DNA from: Epilithonimonas hispanica
Lineage (GTDB): Bacteria > Bacteroidota > Bacteroidia > Flavobacteriales > Weeksellaceae
Length of the DNA: 64,000 nucleotides
Assembly: GCF_003385395.1 (NCBI RefSeq)
Contig: NZ_QNUG01000008.1
Location: 1-64,000 of the forward strand
Reading direction: 5' to 3'
Part shown: in pieces, positions 63,280 through 64,000 of the stretch
How positions within the stretch are numbered: position 1 is the stretch's first letter
How the letters are laid out: each line of letters starts with the position of its first letter
Notes under the pieces: generated by a model
What the model saw: the letters and a program-made list of their open reading frames with translations, nothing else
Told to the model about the DNA's origin: nothing
Databases searched by the model: none
Program-made: the position numbers and the translations under genes

Positions 63280-64000
63280 TTACCGGATATTAATAGAACC
63301 GGAGCTGCTTTCGTTTTTGGTTATTTTGTTCAAGTCGCCTCTTTTCACAACATTGATATCTCCGCTGGAAGATGCACTTGCTGTCAAACTATTACGAACA
63401 CCAATTGTAATGTCAGCTGAAGAAGAACTTGTAAGAACCGCGCTGATTGCTGTTAGATTTTCAGCCTTGATATCTCCTGATGAAGAAGCTTGTGCGCTCA
63501 CATTGTCAACTTTTCCTTTGATATTGATTCCACCTGATGAAGAAGTTTGAAGATTAAGACTTCTAGCCATAATTTCTCCGTTGAAATCTCCACTGCTGGA
63601 AGCTTGGATATTCACTTTATCACCATTAATGTTTCCTTTGATATTTCCAGAACTTGAAACTTTTACATCAAGGTCCGAGAATTTGAAATCATCTTTCAAA
63701 ACAATGCTTCCACTTGAGTTGGCAACTAATCCTTCAAAATCTTTTGCATAAACTTTAATTTTGATTCTGTCGGTTGATATATTCAGTTTACCTTCAGATT
63801 GGATTTTTACCTGAACTTTTCTTCCTTCTTGCTTTACAACTACATATTGCATTAGGTCAGAAGGTGCGTAAACAACAATTTTTTCTTCACTGGATTTATA
63901 AACTTCTGCGCTCAGAGAAGTCGAAATCTGCAATTCGTCAAAGTCAACCGAATAAGATTTCTCAATCACTTCACCTTTTCCGGAATCTGATAATAGGTGA
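63280..64000 (-). CDS. DUF2807 (head GIN) domain protein, 5' end outside window
   Basis: A predicted secreted or surface beta-helical protein. Internal 18-22 residue repeats of the form SSSG(D/N)I are clear. The frame stays open to the right end, so the N terminus and signal peptide are missing here. The visible part covers 240 codons. GTG 63969 is probably internal. The domain often occurs in putative auto-transporter adhesins. Confidence 0.88.
   Translation of the reverse strand, partial: HLLSDSGKGEVIEKSYSVDFDELQISTSLSAEVYKSSEEKIVVYAPSDLMQYVVVKQEGRKVQVKIQSEGKLNISTDRIKIKVYAKDFEGLVANSSGSIVLKDDFKFSDLDVKVSSSGNIKGNINGDKVNIQASSSGDFNGEIMARSLNLQTSSSGGINIKGKVDNVSAQASSSGDIKAENLTAISAVLTSSSSADITIGVRNSLTASASSSGDINVVKRGDLNKITKNESSSGSINIR

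Noticed and set aside
63317-63550. 77-codon plus-strand frame in the DUF2807 gene
   Set aside because: Antisense shadow of the repetitive SSSG codons.
63230-64000. CRISPR-like periodicity in the SSSG-coding repeats
   Set aside because: The periodicity is codon-level protein repeat without conserved DNA repeats or spacers. No CRISPR array was seen anywhere in the window.

Overview
The window looks like a chromosomal segment of a Flavobacteriia member, most likely Chryseobacterium or a close relative in Weeksellaceae. The support is AT-rich DNA, SusC/SusD pairs, TAnnTTTG-type -7 promoter elements, a type IX secretion C-terminal sorting domain, a fused E1 alpha/beta 2-oxoacid dehydrogenase, CarR/CrtYcd-type lycopene cyclase and an HTCS regulator. 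The genus is an inference; no rRNA is present.

Layout. 0-2.2 kb: short-chain dehydrogenase plus aldo/keto reductase. 2.2-2.9 kb: gap holding a TGA-interrupted reading frame. 2.9-4.9 kb: soluble multi-PAS histidine kinase. 5.2-11.1 kb: compact carotenoid operon (MarR regulator, crtI, crtB, SRPBCC protein, crtZ, CrtYcd-type cyclase) ending in an overlapping class I photolyase. This set takes GGPP to zeaxanthin if GGPP synthase lies elsewhere. 11.9-13.3 kb: OmpA-family porin with calcium-binding-type repeats.

13.4-30.1 kb is an accessory block bounded by two same-orientation remnants of one IS3-family element. It carries a CzcA-type RND metal efflux operon, an ars operon (ArsR, DUF6428 protein, ArsN-like acetyltransferase, arsenate reductase, ACR3), two paralogous small secreted proteins of unknown function, a VIT/CCC1 transporter, and a sulfur/persulfide cassette (two YeeE/YedE-type proteins, MBL-rhodanese fusion, TauE) next to a Crp/Fnr regulator. 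Two identical 25-bp sites at identical promoter spacing sit in front of the two sulfur transcription units. Immediately left of the block are fragments of a SusC gene and a GDPD gene.

30.1-44.5 kb is a fructan utilisation locus (hybrid two-component regulator with a periplasmic sugar-binding domain, MFS sugar porter, GH32, SusC, SusD, PfkB kinase). It is flanked on both sides by the 3' ends of large serine recombinase genes, the right one abutting tRNA-Arg(ACG), so it reads as a decayed genomic island.

44.6-64 kb is mostly core: BtuF-like lipoprotein, CPBP protease, RdgB, RNase Z, E1 alpha/beta, Lpd, patatin, K+ channel, Nif3-like protein, and a coiled-coil protein with a lost zinc ribbon. 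Between these are a GbsR-type regulator with matched operator-like dyads and two paralogous membrane proteins, an ECF sigma factor followed by an unusual fusion (anti-sigma-like N terminus, TonB plug-like domain, VWA, T9SS tail), and a RES/Xre toxin-antitoxin pair with two operator-like repeats exactly 21 bp apart. A DUF2807-type adhesin-like gene runs off the right end.
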